NCBI GenBank assembly: GCA_964016885.1
Contig: OZ024744.1
Coordinates: forward strand, 21,707,798-21,771,797
Direction of reading: 5' to 3'
DNA: 64,000 nucleotides
Source of the DNA: Eledone cirrhosa
Taxonomy: Eukaryota; Mollusca; Cephalopoda; Octopoda; Eledonidae
In this document: positions 24,726 through 38,099 of the stretch, one piece after another
How the letters are laid out: each line of letters opens with the position of its first letter
How positions within the stretch are numbered: the first letter of the stretch is position 1
Program-made: the position numbers and the translations under genes
The notes under the pieces: model-generated
The model's input: the letters and a program-made list of their open reading frames with translations, nothing else
Databases searched by the model: none
What the model was told of the DNA's origin: nothing

Positions 24726-26523
24726 CCAAAGCAGCTATGACATCTTCAGACAGTTAGAAGAGGTGACAGCCACAACAGCTATGACATCTTTAGACAGTTA
24801 GAAGAGGCGACAGGCACAACAGCTATGACATCTTCAGACAGTTAGAAGAGGTGACAGCAACAACAGCTATGACATCTTCAGACAGAAGAGACGACAGCCA
24901 CAACAGCTATGACATCTTCAGACAGTTAGAAGAGGTGACAGGCACAACAGCTATGACATCTTTAGACAGTTAGAAGAGGTGACAGCCACCACAGCTATGA
25001 GATATTCAGACAGTTAGAATAGGTGACAGGCACAACAGCTATGACATCTTCAGACAGTTAGAAGTGGTGACAGGCACAACAGCTATGACATCTTCAGACA
25101 GTTAGAAGAGGTGACAGGCACAACAGCTATGACATCTTCAGACAGTTAGAAGAGGTGACAGCAACAACAGTTATGACATCTTCAGACAGTTAGAAGAGGT
25201 GACAGCCACAACAGCTATGACATCTTTAGACAGTTAGAAGAGGTGACAGCTGAAACAGCTATGACATCTTTAGACAGTTAGAAGAGGTGACAGCCACAAC
25301 AGCTATGACATCTTCAGACAGAAGAGGTGACAGCCACAAGAGCTATGACATCTTCAGACAGTTAGAAAAGGTCACAGCAACAACAGCTATGACATCTTCA
25401 GACAGAAGAGGTGACAGCCACAACAGCTATGACATCTTCAGACAGTTAGAAGAGGTGACATCCACAACAGCTATGACATATTTAGACAGTTAGAAGAGGT
25501 GACAGCCACAAAAGCTATGACATCTTCAGACAGTTAGAAGAGGTGACAGCCACAACAGCTATGACATCTTTAGACAGTTAGAAGAGGTGACAGGAACAAC
25601 AGCTATGACATCTTCTGACAATTAGAAGATGTGACAGGCACAACAGCTATGACATCTTCAGACAGTTAGAAGAGGTGACAGGCACAACAGCTATGACGTC
25701 TTCAGACAGTTAGAAGAGGTGACAGCCACAACAGCTATGACATCTTTAGACAGTTAGAAGAGGTGACAGGAACAACAGCTATGACATCTTTAGACAGTTA
25801 GAAGAGGTGACAGCTGAAACAGCTATGACATCTTTAGACAGTTAGAAGAGGTGACAGCCACAACAGCTATGACATCTTTAGACAGTTAGAAGAGGTGACA
25901 GCCACAACAGCTATGACATCTACAGACAGTTAGAAGAGGTGACAGCCACAACAGCTATGACATCTTCAGACAGTTATTAGATGTGACAGCCACAACAGCT
26001 ATGACATATTCAGACAGAAGAGGTGACAGGCACATCAGCTATGACATCTACAGACAGAAGAGGTGACAGCCACAACAGCTATGACATCTTCAGACAGTTA
26101 GAAGAGGTGACAGCAACAACAGCTATGACATTTCAGACAGTTAGAAGAGGTGACAGGCACAACAGCCAGGACATCTTTAGTCAGTTAGATAGGTGACAGC
26201 CACAACAGCTATGACATCTTTAGACAGTTAGAAGAGGTGACAGGCACAACAGCTATGACGTCTTCAGACAGTTAGAAGAGGTGACAGGCACAACAGCTAT
26301 GACATCTTCAGACAGTTAGAAGAGGTGACAGCAACAACAGCTATGACATCTTCAGACAGAAGAGGTGACAGCCACAACAGCTATGACATCTTCAGACAGT
26401 TAGAAGAGGTGACAGGCACAACAGCTATGACATCTTTAGACAGTTAGAAGAGGTGACAGCCACCACAGCTATGAGATATTCAGACAGTTAGAAGAGGTGA
26501 CAGGCACAACAGCTATGACATCT
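24726..26523 (+). repeat. Mosaic of neighbouring HOR segments
   Basis: 24,725 to about 25,270 repeats 23,682 to about 24,230 (offset 1,043 bp; for example the GATATTCAG site 25,001 versus 23,958). It then switches at about 25,276 to a copy of 20,690-21,203, which ends at 25,789. After that it returns to a GACAGCTGAAAC block like 22,340 onward. The switches fall at equivalent positions of the monomer, as expected for out-of-register exchange. Confidence 0.7.
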
Positions 26524-27767
26524 TCAGACAGTTAGAAGAGGTGACAGGAACAACAGGTATGACATCTTTAGACAGATAGAAGAGATTACAGGAACAACAG
26601 CTATGACATCTTCAGAATGAAGAGGTGACAGGCACAACAGCTATGACATCTACAGACAGAAGAGGTGACAGCAACAACAGCTATGGCATATTCAGACAGT
26701 TAGAAGAGGTGACAGCCACAACAGCTATGACATATTCAGACAGAAGAGGTGACAGGCACATCAGCTATGACATCTACAGACAGAAGAGGTGACAGCCACA
26801 ACAGCTATGACATCTTCAGACAGTTAGAAGAGGTGACAGGCACAAAATCTATGACATTTTCAGACAGTTAGAAGAGGTGACAGCCAAAGCAGCTATGACA
26901 TCTTCAGACAGTTAGAAGAGGTGACAGCCACAACAGCTATGACATCTTTAGACAGTTAGAAGAGGCGACAGGAACAACAGCTATGACATCTTCAGACAGT
27001 TAGAAGAGGTAACAGGCACAACAGCTACGACAGCTTCAGACAGTTAGAAGAGGTGACAGCAACAACAGCTATGACATCTTCAGACAGTTAGAAGAGGTGA
27101 CAGCAACAACAGCTATGACATCTTCAGACAGAAGAGGGGACAGCCATCACAGCTATGAGATATTCAGACAGTTAGAAGAGGTGACAGGCACAACAGCTAT
27201 GACATCTTCAGACAGTTAGAAGAGGTGACAGCCACAACAGCTATGGCATATTCAGACAGTTAGAAGAGGTGACAGCCACAACAGCTATGACATCTTCAGA
27301 CAGTTATAAGATGTGACAGCCACAACAGCTATGACATATTCAGACAGAAGAGGTGACAGGCACATCAGCTATGACATCTACAGACAGAAGAGGTGACAGC
27401 CACAACAGCTATGACATCTTCAGACAGTTAGAAGAGGTGACAGGCACAACATCTATGACATTCTCAGACAGTTAGAAGAGGTGACAGCCAAAGCAGCTAT
27501 GACATCTTCAGACAGTTAGAAGAGGTGACAGCCACAACAGCTATGACATCTTTAGACAGTTAGAAGAGGCGACAGGCACAACAGCTATGACATCTTCAGA
27601 CAGTTAGAAGAGGTGACTGACACAACAGCTATGACGTCTTTAGACAGTTAGAATAGGTGACAGGAACAACAGCTATGACATCTTCAGACAGTTAGAAGAG
27701 GTGACAGCAACAACAGCTATGACATCTTCAGACAGAAGAGGGGACAGCCATCACAGCTATGAGATAT
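26524..27767 (+). repeat. 1,244-bp HOR, copy 1
   Basis: Aligned to 27,768-28,985 at a constant offset of 1,244 bp. Checkpoints are AGAGATTACA at 26,581/27,825, CAGAATGAAG at 26,613/27,857 and the cassette at 27,299/28,543. Differences seen are single bases, such as GTGACAG versus GTGATAG near 28,344 and ACAACAG versus ACAAAAG near 28,781. Confidence 0.85.
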
Positions 27768-28985
27768 TCAGACAGTTAGAAGAGGTGACAGGAACAACAG
27801 GTATGACATCTTTAGACAGATAGAAGAGATTACAGGAACAACAGCTATGACATCTTCAGAATGAAGAGGTGACAGGCACAACAGCTATGACATCTACAGA
27901 CAGAAGAGGTGACAGCAACAACAGCTATGGCATATTCAGACAGTTAGAAGAGGTGACAGCCACAACAGCTATGACATATTCAGACAGAAGAGGTGACAGG
28001 CACATCAGCTATGACATCTACAGACAGAAGAGGTGACAGCCACAACAGCTATGACATCTTCAGACAGTTAGAAGAGGTGACAGGCACAAAATCTATGACA
28101 TTTTCAGACAGTTAGAAGAGGTGACAGCCAAAGCAGCTATGACATCTTCAGACAGTTAGAAGAGGTGACAGCCACAACAGCTATGACATCTTTAGACAGT
28201 TAGAAGAGGCGACAGGAACAACAGCTATGACATCTTCAGACAGTTAGAAGAGGTAACAGGCACAACAGCTACGACAGCTTCAGACAGTTAGAAGAGGTGA
28301 CAGCAACAACAGCTATGACATCTTCAGACAGTTAGAAGAGGTGATAGCAACAACAGCTATGACATCTTCAGACAGAAGAGGGGACAGCCATCACAGCTAT
28401 GAGATATTCAGACAGTTAGAAGAGGTGACAGGCACAACAGCTATGACATCTTCAGACAGTTAGAAGAGGTGACAGCCACAACAGCTATGGCATATTCAGA
28501 CAGTTAGAAGAGGTGACAGCCACAACAGCTATGACATCTTCAGACAGTTATAAGATGTGACAGCCACAACAGCTATGACATATTCAGACAGAAGAGGTGA
28601 CAGGCACATCAGCTATGACATCTACAGACAGAAGAGGTGACAGCCACAACAGCTATGACATCTTCAGACAGTTAGAAGAGGTGACAGGCACAACATCTAT
28701 GACATTCTCAGACAGTTAGAAGAGGTGACAGCCAAAGCAGCTATGACATCTTCAGACAGTTAGAAGAGGTGACAGCCACAAAAGCTATGACATCTTTAGA
28801 CAGTTAGAAGAGGCGACAGGCACAACAGCTATGACATCTTCAGACAGTTAGAAGAGGTGACTGACACAACAGCTATGACGTCTTTAGACAGTTAGAATAG
28901 GTGACAGGAACAACAGCTATGACATCTTCAGACAGTTAGAAGAGGTGACAGCAACAACAGCTATGACATCTTCAGACAGAAGAGG
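27768..28985 (+). repeat. 1,244-bp HOR, copy 2
   Basis: Second copy of the preceding block. Homology ends near 28,985, where GGTGACAGCGAAAAGAG replaces the GGGGACAGCCATCAC of copy 1 (about 27,740). The switch introduces the GCGAAAAGAG marker, which reappears at 31,570, 32,774, 41,350, 46,309, 47,041 and 56,794. Confidence 0.85.
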
Positions 28986-31080
28986 TGACAGCGAAAAGAG
29001 CTATGACATCTTCAGACAGTTAGAAGAGCTGACAGGCACAACAGCTATGACATCTTTAGACAGTTAGAAGAGGTGACAGCCACAACAGCTATGACATATT
29101 CAGACAGTTAGAAGAGGTGACAGGCACAACAGCTATGAGATCTTCAGACAGAAGAGGTGACAGCCACAACAGCTATGACATCTTCAGAGAGTAGAGGTGA
29201 CAGGCACAACAGCTATAACATCTACAGACAGAAGAGGAGACAGCCACTACAGCTATGACATATTCAGACAGTTAAAAGAGGTGACAGGCACAACAGCTAT
29301 GACATCTTCAGACAGTTAGAAGATGTGACAGGAACAGCAGCTATGGCGTCTACAGACAGTTAGAAGAGGTGACAGGCACAACAGCTATGACATCTTCAGA
29401 CAGTTAGAAGAGGTGACAGCAACAACAGCTATGACATCTTCAGACAGAAGAGGTGACAGCCACCACAGCTATGAGATATTCAGACAGTTAGAAGAGGTGA
29501 CAGGCACAACAGCTATGACATCTTCAGGCAGTTAGAAGAGGTGACAGCCACAACAGCTATGGCATCTTTAGACAGTTAGAAGAGGTGACAGCTGAAACAG
29601 CTATGACATCTTTAGACAGTTAGAAGAGGTGACAGCCACAACAGCTATGACATCTTTAGACAGTTAGAAGAGGTGACAGGCACAACAGCTATGACATCTT
29701 CAGACAGTTAGAAGAGGTGACAGCTACGACAGCTATGACATCTTCAGACAGTTATAAGATGTGACAGCCACAACAGCTATGACATATTCAGACAGAAGAG
29801 GTGACAGGCACATCAGCTTTGACATCTACAGACAGAAGAGGTGACATCCACAACAGCTATGACATTTCAGACAGTTAGAAGAGGTGAGAGGCACAACAGC
29901 CATGACATCTTTAGTCAGTTAGAAGAGGTGACAGCCACAACAGCTATGACATCTTTAGACAGTTAGAAGAGGTGACAGGCACAACAGCTATGACATCTTC
30001 AGACAGTTAGAAGAGGTGACAGCAACAACAGCTATGACATTTTCAGACAGAAGAGGTGACAGCCACAACAGCTATGACATCTTCAGACAGTTAGAAGAGG
30101 TGACAGGCACGACAGCTATGACATCTTTAGACAGTTAGAAGAGGTGACAGCCACCACAGCTATGAGATATTCAGACAGTTAGAAGAGGTGACAGGCACAA
30201 CAGCTATGACATCTTCAGACAGTTAGAAGAGGTGACAGGAACAACAGGTATGACATCTTTAGACAGTTAGAAGAGGTTACAGGAACAACAGCTATGACAT
30301 CTTCAGAATGAAGAGGTGACAGGCACAACAGCTATGACATCTACAGACAGAAGAGGTGACAGCAACAACAGCTATGGCATATTCAGACAGTTAGAAGAGG
30401 TGACAGCCACAACAGCTATGACATATTCAGACAGAAGAGGTGACAGGCACATCAGCTATGACATCTACAGACAGAAGAGGTGACAGCCACAACAGCTATG
30501 ACATCTTCAGACAGTTAGAAATGATGACAGGCACAACAGCCATGACATCTTTAGTCAGTTAGAAGAGGTGACAGCCACAACAGCTATGACATATTTAGAC
30601 AGTTAGAAGAGGTTACAGGCACAACAGCTATGACATCTTCAGACAGTTAGAAGAGGTGACAGGCACAATAGCTATGACATATTTAGACAGTTAGAAGAGG
30701 TGACAGGCACAACAGCTATGACATCTTCAGACAGTTAGAAGAGGTGACAGGCACAACATCTATGACATTTTCAGACAGTTAGAAGAGGTGACAGCCAAAG
30801 CAGCTATGACATCTTCAGACAGTTAGAAGAGGTGACAGCCACAACAGCTATGACGTCTTTAGACAGTTAGAAGAGGTGACAGGAACAACAGCTATGACAT
30901 CTTCAGACAGTTAGAAGAGGTAACAGGCACAACAGCTATGACATCTTCAGACAGTTAGAAGAGGTGACAGCAACAACAGCTATGACATCTTCAGAGAGAA
31001 GAGGGGACAGCCATCACAGCTATGAGATATTCAGACAGTTAGAAGAGGTGACAGGCACAACAGCTATGACATCTTCAGAC
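28986..31080 (+). repeat. Satellite zone without a clean local duplicate
   Basis: Only monomers. The variant order (GCGAAAAGAG, GAGATCTTCAG, ATAACATCTACAG, GGAACAGCAGC) anticipates the two copies at ~31,080-33,400, and the 30,240-30,500 part resembles 26,540-26,810 and 34,480-34,760 (CAGAATGAAG at 30,304 and 34,550). No gene or unique sequence is seen. Confidence 0.7.
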
Positions 31081-33400
31081 AGTTAGAAGAGGTGACAGCC
31101 ACAACAGCTATGGCATATTCAGACAGTTAGAAGAGGTGACAGCCACAACAGCTATGACATCTTCAGACAGTTATAAGATGTGACAGCCACAACAGCTATG
31201 ACATATTCAGACAGAAGAGGTGACAGGCACATCAGCTATGACATCTACAGACAGAAGAGGTGACAGCCACAACAGCTATGACATCTTCAGACAGTTAGAA
31301 GAGGTGACAGGCACAACATCTATGACATTTTCAGACAGTTAGAAGAGGTGACAGCCAAAGCAGCTATGACATCTTCAGACAGTTAGAAGAGGTGACAGCC
31401 ACAATAGCTATGACATCTTTAGACAGTTAGAAGAGGCGACAGGCACAACAGCTATGACATCTTCAGACAGTTAGAAGAGGTGACAGCCACAACAGCTATG
31501 ACGTCTTTAGACAGTTAGAAGAGGTGACAGGAACAACAGCTATGACATCTTCAGACAGAAGAGGTGACAGCGAAAAGAGCTATGACATCTTCAGACAGTT
31601 AGAAGAGCTGACAGGCACAACAGCTATGACATCTTTAGACAGTTAGAAGAGGTGACAGCCACAACAGCTATGACATATTCAGACAGTTAGAAGAGGTGAC
31701 AGGCACAACAGCTATGAGATCTTCAGACAGAAGAGGTGACAGCCACAACAGCTATGACATCTTCAGAGAGAAGAGGTGACAGGCACAACAGCTATAACAT
31801 CTACAGACAGAAGAGGAGACAGCCACTACAGCTATGACATATTCAGATAGTTAAAAGAGGTGACAGCCACAACAGCTATGACATCTTCAGACAGTTAGAA
31901 GATGTGACAGGAACAGCAGCTATGACGTCTACAGACAGTTAGAAGAGGTGACAGGCACAACAGCTATGACATCTTCAGACAGTTAGAAGAGGTGACAGCA
32001 ACAACAGCTATGACATCTTCAGACAGAAGAGGTGACAGCCACCACAGCTATGAGATATTCAGACAGTTAGAAGAGGTGACAGGCACAACAGCTATGTCAT
32101 CTTCAGACAGTTAGAAGAGGTGACAGCCACAACAGCTATGGCATCTTTAGACAGTTAGAAGAGGTGACAGCTGAAACAGCTATGACATCTTTAGACAGTT
32201 AGAAGAGGTGACAGCGACAACAGCTATGACATCTTCAGACAGTTAGAAGAGGTGACAGCCACAACAGCTATGGCATATTCAGACAGTTAGAAGAGGTGAC
32301 AGCCACAACAGCTATGACATCTTCAGACAGTTATAAGATGTGACAGCCACAACAGCTATGACATATTCAGACAGAAGAGGTGACAGGCACATCAGCTATG
32401 ACATCTACAGACAGAAGAGGTGACAGCCACAACAGCTGTGACATCTTCAGACAGTTAGAAGAGGTGACAGGCACAACATCTATGACATTTTCAGACAGTT
32501 AGAAGAGGTGACAGCCAAAGCAGCTATGACATCTTCAGACAGTTAGAAGAGGTGACAGCCACAATAGCTATGACATCTTTAGACAGTTAGAAGAGGCGAC
32601 AGGCACAACAGCTATGACATCTTCAGACAGTTAGAAGAGGTGACAGCCACAACAGCTATGACGTCTTTAGACAGTTAGAAGAGGTGACAGGAACAACAGC
32701 TATGACATCTTCAGACAGTTAGAAGAGGTGACAGCAACAACAGCTATGACATCTTCAGACAGAAGAGGTGACAGCGAAAAGAGCTATGACATCTTCAGAC
32801 AGTTAGAAGAGCTGACAGGCACAACAGCTATGACATCTTTAGACAGTTAGAAGAGGTGACAGCCACAACAGCTATGACATATTCAGACAGTTAGAAGAGG
32901 TGACAGGCACAACAGCTATGAGATCTTCAGACAGAAGAGGTGACAGCCACAACAGCTATGACATCTTCAGAGAGAAGAGGTGACAGGCACAACAGCTATA
33001 ACATCTACAGACAGAAGAGGAGACAGCCACTACAGCTATGACATATTCAGATAGTTAAAAGAGGTGACAGCCACAACAGCTATGACATCTTCAGACAGTT
33101 AGAAGATGTGACAGGAACAGCAGCTATGACATCTTCAGACAGTTAGAAGAAGTGACAGCAACAACAGCCATGACATCTTCAGACAGAAGAGGTGACAGCC
33201 ACCACAGCTATGAGATATTCAGACAGTTAGAAGAGGTGACAGGCACAACAGCTATGTCATCTTCAGACAGTTAGAAGAGGTGACAGCCACAACAGCTATG
33301 GCATCTTTAGACAGTTAGAAGAGGTGACAGCTGAAACAGCTATGACATCTTTAGACAGTTAGAAGAGGTGACAGCCACAACAGCTATGACATCTTTAGAC
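31081..33400 (+). repeat. Two tandem copies of a ~1.16-1.2 kb HOR
   Basis: The first TGGCATATTC-containing segment at 31,081 matches 32,241 (offset 1,160 bp). The GCGAAAAGAG marker is at 31,570 and 32,774 (offset 1,204 bp, one monomer gained in copy 2). The offset returns to 1,160 near 32,161/33,321. Copy 2 therefore gained one monomer and lost another relative to copy 1. Single-base differences include CAGCTATG versus CAGCTGTG near 32,437. Confidence 0.8.
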
Positions 33401-33617
33401 AGTTAGAAGAGGTGACAGACACAACAGCTGTGACATCTTTAGACAGTTAGAAGCGGTGACAGCCACAACAGCTATGATATCTTCAGACAGTTAGAAGAGG
33501 TGACAGCCACAACAGCTATGACATATTCAGACAGTTAGAAGAGGTGACAGCCACGACAGCTATGACATCTTCAGACAGTTATAAGATGTGACAGCCACAA
33601 CAGCTATGACATATTCA
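33401..33617 (+). repeat. Short transition of five monomers
   Basis: 44-bp monomers with private changes (GAAGCGGTGAC near 33,452, GATATCTTCAG near 33,477) linking the preceding HOR pair to the 379-bp pair. Nothing else is present. Confidence 0.6.
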
Positions 33618-34377
33618 GACAGAAGAGGTGACAGGCACATCAGCTATGACATCTACAGACAGAAGAGGTGACAGCCACCACAGCTATGACATTTCAGACA
33701 GTTAGAAGAGGTGACAGGCACAACAGCCATGACATCTTTAGTCAGTTAGAAGAGGTGACAGCCACAACAGCTATGACATATTCAGACAGTTAGAAGAGGT
33801 GACAGCAACAACAGCTATGACATCTTCAGACAGTTAGAAGAGGTGACAGGCACAACAGCTATGACATATTCAGACAGAAGAGGTGACAGGCACATCAGCT
33901 ATGACATCTTCAGACAGAAGAGGTGACAGCCACAACAGCTATGACATCTTCAGACAGTTAGAAGAGGTGACAGGCACAACAGCTATGACATCTTCAGACA
34001 GAAGAGGTGACAGGCACATCAGCTATGACATCTACAGACAGAAGAGGTGACAGCCACCACAGCTATGACATTTCAGACAGTTAGAAGAGGTGACAGGCAC
34101 AACAGCCATGACATCTTTAGTCAGTTAGAAGAGGTGACAGCCACAACAGCTATGACATATTCAGACAGTTAGAAGAGGTGACAGCAACAACAGCTATGAC
34201 ATCTTCAGACAGTTAGAAGATGTGACAGCCACAACAGCTATGACATATTCAGACAGAAGAGGTGACAGGCACATCAGCTATGACATCTTCAGACAGAAGA
34301 GGTGACAGCCACAACAGCTATGACATCTTCAGACAGTTAGAAGAGGTGACAGGCACAACAGCTATGACATCTTTAGA
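33618..34377 (+). repeat. Two 379-bp tandem copies
   Basis: Copy 1 is 33,618-33,996 and copy 2 is 33,997 to about 34,377. GCCACCACAGC next to the CATTTCAG variant occurs at 33,674 and 34,053. Copies differ near 33,838/34,217, where GAGGTGACAGGC is replaced by GATGTGACAGCC. The length is not a multiple of 44 because the unit includes 40- and 43-bp monomers. Confidence 0.8.
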
Positions 34378-37300
34378 CAGTTAGAAGAGGTGACAGCCAC
34401 CACAGCTATGAGATATTCAGACAGTTAGAAGAGGTGACAGGCACAACAGCTATGACATCTTCAGACAGTTAGAAGAGGTGACAGGAACAACAGGTATGAC
34501 ATCTTTAGACAGTTAGAAGAGGTTACAGGAACAACAGCTATGACATCTTCAGAATGAAGAGGTGACAGGCACAACAGCTATGACATCTACAGACAGAAGA
34601 GGTGACAGCAACAACAGCTATGGCATATTCAGACAGTTAGAAGAGGTGACAGCCACAACAGCTATGACATCTTCAGACAGTTATAAGATGTGACAGCCAC
34701 AACAGCTATGACATATTCAGACCATAGAGGTGACAGGCACATCAGCTATGACATCTTTAGACAGTTAGAAGAGGTGACAGCCACAACAGCTATGACATAT
34801 TCAGACAGTTAGAAGAGGTGACAGCAACAACAGCTATGACATCTTCAGACAGAAGAGGTGACAGCCACAACAGCTATGACATCTTCAGACAGTTAGAAGA
34901 GGTGACAGGCACAACAGCCATGACATCTTTAGTCAGTTAGAAGAGGTGACAGCCATAACAGCTATGACATATTTAGACAGTTAGAAGAGGTTACAGGCAC
35001 AACAGCTATGACATCTTCAGACAGTTAGAAGAGGTGACAGGCACAATAGCTATGACATCTTTAGACAGTTAGAAGAGGTGACAGGCACAACAGCTATGAC
35101 ATCTTCAGACAGTTAGAAGAGGTGAAAGGCACAACATCTATGACATTTTCAGACAGTTAGAAGAGGTGACAGCCAAAGCAGCTATGACATCTTCAGACAG
35201 TTAGAAGAGGTGACAGCCACAACAGCTATGACATCTTTAGACAGTTAGAAGAGGCGACAGGCACAACAGCTATGACATCTTCAGACAGTTAGAAGAGGTG
35301 ACAGCCACAACAGCTATGACGTCTTTAGACAGTTAGAAGAGGTGACAGGAACAACAGCTATGACATCTTCAGACAGTTAGAAGAGGTAACAGGCACAACA
35401 GCTATGACATCTTCAGACAGTTAGAAGAGGTGACAGCAACAACAGCTATGACATCTTCAGACAGTAGAGGTGACAGCGAAAAGAGCTATGACATCTTCAG
35501 ACAGTTAGAAGAGCTGACAGGCACAACAGCAATGACATCTTTAGACAGTTGGAAGAGGTGACAGCCACAACAGCCATGACATATTCAGACAGTTAGAAGA
35601 GGTGACAGGCACAACAGCTATGAGATCTTCAGACAGAAGAGGTGACAGCCACAACAGCTATGACATCTTCAGAGAGAAGAGGTGGCAGGCACAACAGCTA
35701 TAACATCTACAGACAGAAGAGGAGACAGCCACAACAGCTATGACATATACAGACAGTTAAAAGAGGTGACAGCCACAACAGCTATGACATCTTCAGACAG
35801 TTAGAAGATGTGACAGGAACTGCAGCTATGACGTCTTCAGACAGTTAGAAGAGGTGACAGCAACAACAACTATGACATCTTCAGACAGAAGAGGTGACAG
35901 CCACCACAGCAATGAGATATTCAGACAATTAGAAGAGGTGACAGGCACAACAGCTATGAGATCTTCAGACAGTTAGAAGAGGTGACAGCCATAACAGCTA
36001 TGGCATATTCAGACAGTTAGAAGAGGTGACAGCCACAACAGCTATGACATCTTCAGACAGTTAGAAGAGGTGACAGCCACAACAGCTATGACATCTTCAG
36101 ACAGTTAGAAGAGGTGACAGCAACAACAGTTATGACATCTTCAGACAGTTAGAAGAGGTGACAGCCACATCAGCTATGACATCTTTAGACAGTTAGAAGA
36201 GGTGACAGCCAAAACAGCTATGACATCTTTAGACAGTTAGAAGAGGTGACAGCCAGAACAACTATGACATCTTTAGACAGTTAGAAGAGGTGACAGGCAC
36301 AACAGCTATGACATCTTCAGACAGTTAGAAGAGGTGACAGCCACAACAGCTATGACATCTTCAGACAGTTAGAAGAGGTGACAGCCACAACAGCTATGAC
36401 ATCTTCAGACAGTTAGAAGAGGTGACAGCCACAACAGCTATGACATCTTCAGACAGTTATAAGAGGTGACAGCCACATCAGCTATGACATCTACAGACAG
36501 AAGAGGTGACAGCCACAACAGCTATGACATCTTCAGAGAGTTAGAAGAGGTGACAGCAACAACAGCTATGACATTTTCAGACAGTTAGAAGAGGTGACAG
36601 GCACAACAGCCATGACATCTTTAGACAGTTAGAAGAGATGACAGGAACAACAGCTATGACGTCTTCAGACAGTTAGAAGAGGTGACAGGTACAACAGCTA
36701 TAACATCTTCAGACAGTTAGAAGAGGAGACAGCAACAACAGCTATGACATATTCAGACAGAAGAGGTGACAGCCACAAAAGCTATGAGATCTTCAGACAG
36801 TTAGAAGAGGTGACAGGCACAACAGCTATGACATCTTTAGACAGTTAGAAGAGGTGACAGCCACCACAGCTATGAGATATTCAGACAGTTAGAAGAGGTG
36901 ACAGGTACAACAGCTATGACATCTTCAGACAGTTAGAAGAGGTTACAGGAACAACAGCTATGACATCTTCAGAAAGAAGAGGTGACAGGCACAACAGCTA
37001 TGACATCTACAGACAGAAGAGGTGACAGCCACAACAGCTATGGCATATTCAGACAGTTAGAAGAGGTGACAGCCACAACAGCTATGACATCTTCAGACAG
37101 AAGAGGTGACAGGCACATCAGCTATGACATCTACAGACAGTAGATGTGACAGCCACAACAGCTATGACATCTTCAGACAATTAGAAGAGGTGACAGCAAC
37201 AACAGCTATGACATCTTCAGACAGAAGAGGTGACAGCCACAACAGCTATGACATCTTCAGACAGTTAGAAGAGGTGACAGGCACAACAGCTATGACATCT

Positions 37301-38099
37301 TTAGACAGTTAGAAGAGGTGACAGCCACAACAGCTATGACATCTTCAGACAGTTAGAAGAGGTGACAGCCACCACAGCTATGACATATTCAGACAGTTAG
37401 AAGAGGTGACAGCCACAACAGCTATGAGATATTCAGACAGTTAGAAGAGGTGACAGGCACAACAGCTATGACATCTTCAGACAGTTAGAAGAGGTGACAG
37501 GAACAACAGGTATGACATCTTTAGACAGTTAGAAGAAGTTACAGGAACAACAGCTATGACATCTTCAGAATTAAGAGGTGACAGGCACAACAGCTATGAC
37601 ATCTACAGACAGAAGAGGTGACAGCAACAACAGCTATGGCATATTCAGACAGTTAGAAGAGGTGACAGCAACAACAGCTATGACATCTTCAGACAGTTAG
37701 AAGAGGTGACAGCCACAACAGCTATGACATCTTCAGACAGTTATAAGATGTGACAGCCACAACAGCCATGACATCTTTAGTCAGTTAGAAGAGGTGACAG
37801 CCACAACAGCTATGACATCTTCAGACAGTTAGAAGAGGTGACAGGCACAACAGCCATGACATCTTTAGTCAGTTAGAAGAGGTGACAGCCACAACAGCTA
37901 TGACATATTTAGACAGTTAGAAGAGGTGACAGCCAAAGCAGCTATGACATCTTCAGACAGTTAGAAGAGGTGACAGGCACAACAGCTATGACATCTTCAG
38001 ACAGTTAGAAGAGGTGACAGCCACAACAGCTATGACATCTTTAGACAGTTGGAAGAGGTGACAGCCACAACAGCTATGACATCTTCAGACAGTTAGAAG
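34378..38099 (+). repeat. Variant-rich satellite zone
   Basis: Only monomers, with no clean adjacent duplicate detected. CAGAATGAAG at 34,550 and the related CAGAATTAAG at 37,565 start similar variant strings about 3 kb apart. The variants GCCAAAACAG and GCCAGAACAAC first appear near 36,200-36,260 and become common to the right. A 44/40 open frame lies at 37,106-37,312. Confidence 0.65.
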
